Assembly (NCBI RefSeq): GCF_027214025.1 | Contig: NZ_JAPWHB010000006.1 | Coordinates: forward strand, 372,001 to 436,000 | Reading direction: 5' to 3' | From: Parahoeflea alexandrii | Lineage (GTDB): Bacteria; Pseudomonadota; Alphaproteobacteria; Rhizobiales; Rhizobiaceae | DNA: 64,000 bases | Shown here: positions 63,875 to 64,000 of the stretch, in pieces | Layout: each line of letters starts with the position of its first letter | Position numbering within the stretch: position 1 is the stretch's first letter | The notes under the pieces: model-generated | The model's input: only the letters and a program-made list of their open reading frames with translations | What the model was told of the DNA's origin: nothing | Database searches by the model: none | Position numbers and translations under genes: made by a program

Positions 63875-64000
63875 TCAGCCGTTCATCCGGTTGAAGGCGA
63901 CGGAATAGAGCCGGTCCTTGCCGATCAGGTGGGCCACCAGTTGCTTTCGGTCGAACAGTCCGCGCATCGCCGGGTGCCGCAATTCGAGCCCGCCGGTGGT
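63875..64000 (-). CDS. 3' end of an unidentified minus-strand gene (cut by window edge)
   Basis: The last 41 codons and TGA stop of a gene that continues beyond the window. The tail reads ...LELRHPAMRGLFDRKQL... and ends in LYSVAFNRMNG. Composition returns to the high-GC norm of the chromosome, which supports a real gene. I cannot assign a family from this fragment. Confidence 0.55.
   Translation of the reverse strand, partial: TTGGLELRHPAMRGLFDRKQLVAHLIGKDRLYSVAFNRMNG

Overview
The window is GC-rich chromosomal core sequence from an alphaproteobacterium, most likely a Hyphomicrobiales (Rhizobiales) member close to Rhizobiaceae; a Hoeflea-like genus is an inference only. The indicators are a GcrA cell-cycle regulator with a cluster of GANTC (CcrM) sites upstream, a SAM-II riboswitch in front of metZ, the order phoR-pstSCAB-phoU-phoB with a PHO box, a PodJ-like polarity protein, and a TauE/TIGR02186 pair. 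I see no insertion sequence, prophage, CRISPR array or rRNA gene. One tRNA gene is present, tRNA-Gly(CCC).

Layout. 1-2.3 kb: an M23 lipoprotein and a HerA-like ATPase. 2.6-6.2 kb: a four-gene overlapping cassette for a CDP-linked, probably C-methylated deoxysugar (rfbF, rfbG, a 3,5-epimerase-like protein and a C-methyltransferase). 6.5-17.1 kb: metabolic genes (D-amino acid aminotransferase, an SDR protein lacking its catalytic Tyr and Lys, pyrC, pyrE, a PfkB sugar kinase, pgi, fadD, ppk2, fumC). 17.2-24.9 kb: the complete phosphate regulatory and uptake locus. 25.1-30.1 kb: a transglycosylase-like protein with both catalytic glutamates replaced, gcrA, argD, argF and hslO. 30.2-35.0 kb: an RND efflux pair. 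35.0-41.2 kb: trkH, apaG, a CDP-alcohol phosphatidyltransferase, riboswitch-controlled metZ, a double-length dCTP deaminase, a bacterial voltage-gated Na+ channel and the tRNA. 41.2-48.1 kb: mixed accessory genes (membrane glycosyltransferase, orphan binding protein, sterol-desaturase-like protein, TerB, S24 repressor, DsbA-family isomerase, methyltransferase). 48.1-56.0 kb: a minus-strand fatty-acid beta-oxidation operon with a MerR-family regulator just upstream. 56.4-62.3 kb: PodJ-like protein, then TauE and TIGR02186. 62.4-64.0 kb: an AT-richer tract with a methyltransferase-like gene and a gene cut by the window edge.

How the genes fit together. A palindrome of the TTGACGT-N2-ACGTCAA type lies upstream of fadD (14.6 kb). 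A longer, double version lies upstream of the acyl-CoA dehydrogenase operon (55.4 kb), about 240 bp from the end of the MerR gene. This suggests one MerR regulator governs fatty-acid activation and beta-oxidation from two sites 40 kb apart. Phosphate control is self-contained: the PHO box feeds pstSCAB-phoU-phoB, and phoR sits directly upstream. Several tight overlaps (rfbFG-epimerase-methyltransferase, pstC/pstA, the RND pair, apaG/trkH, tauE/TIGR02186) indicate translational coupling.

I found no clearly undescribed multi-gene system. The observations most worth following are the MerR operator pair, the GANTC cluster at gcrA, the glutamate-less GT51 protein, the glycosyltransferase whose coding sequence ends inside an antisense tRNA gene, and the reductase-less CDP-sugar cassette. 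All residue and base positions were counted by hand, and family assignments rest on motif recognition rather than a search.
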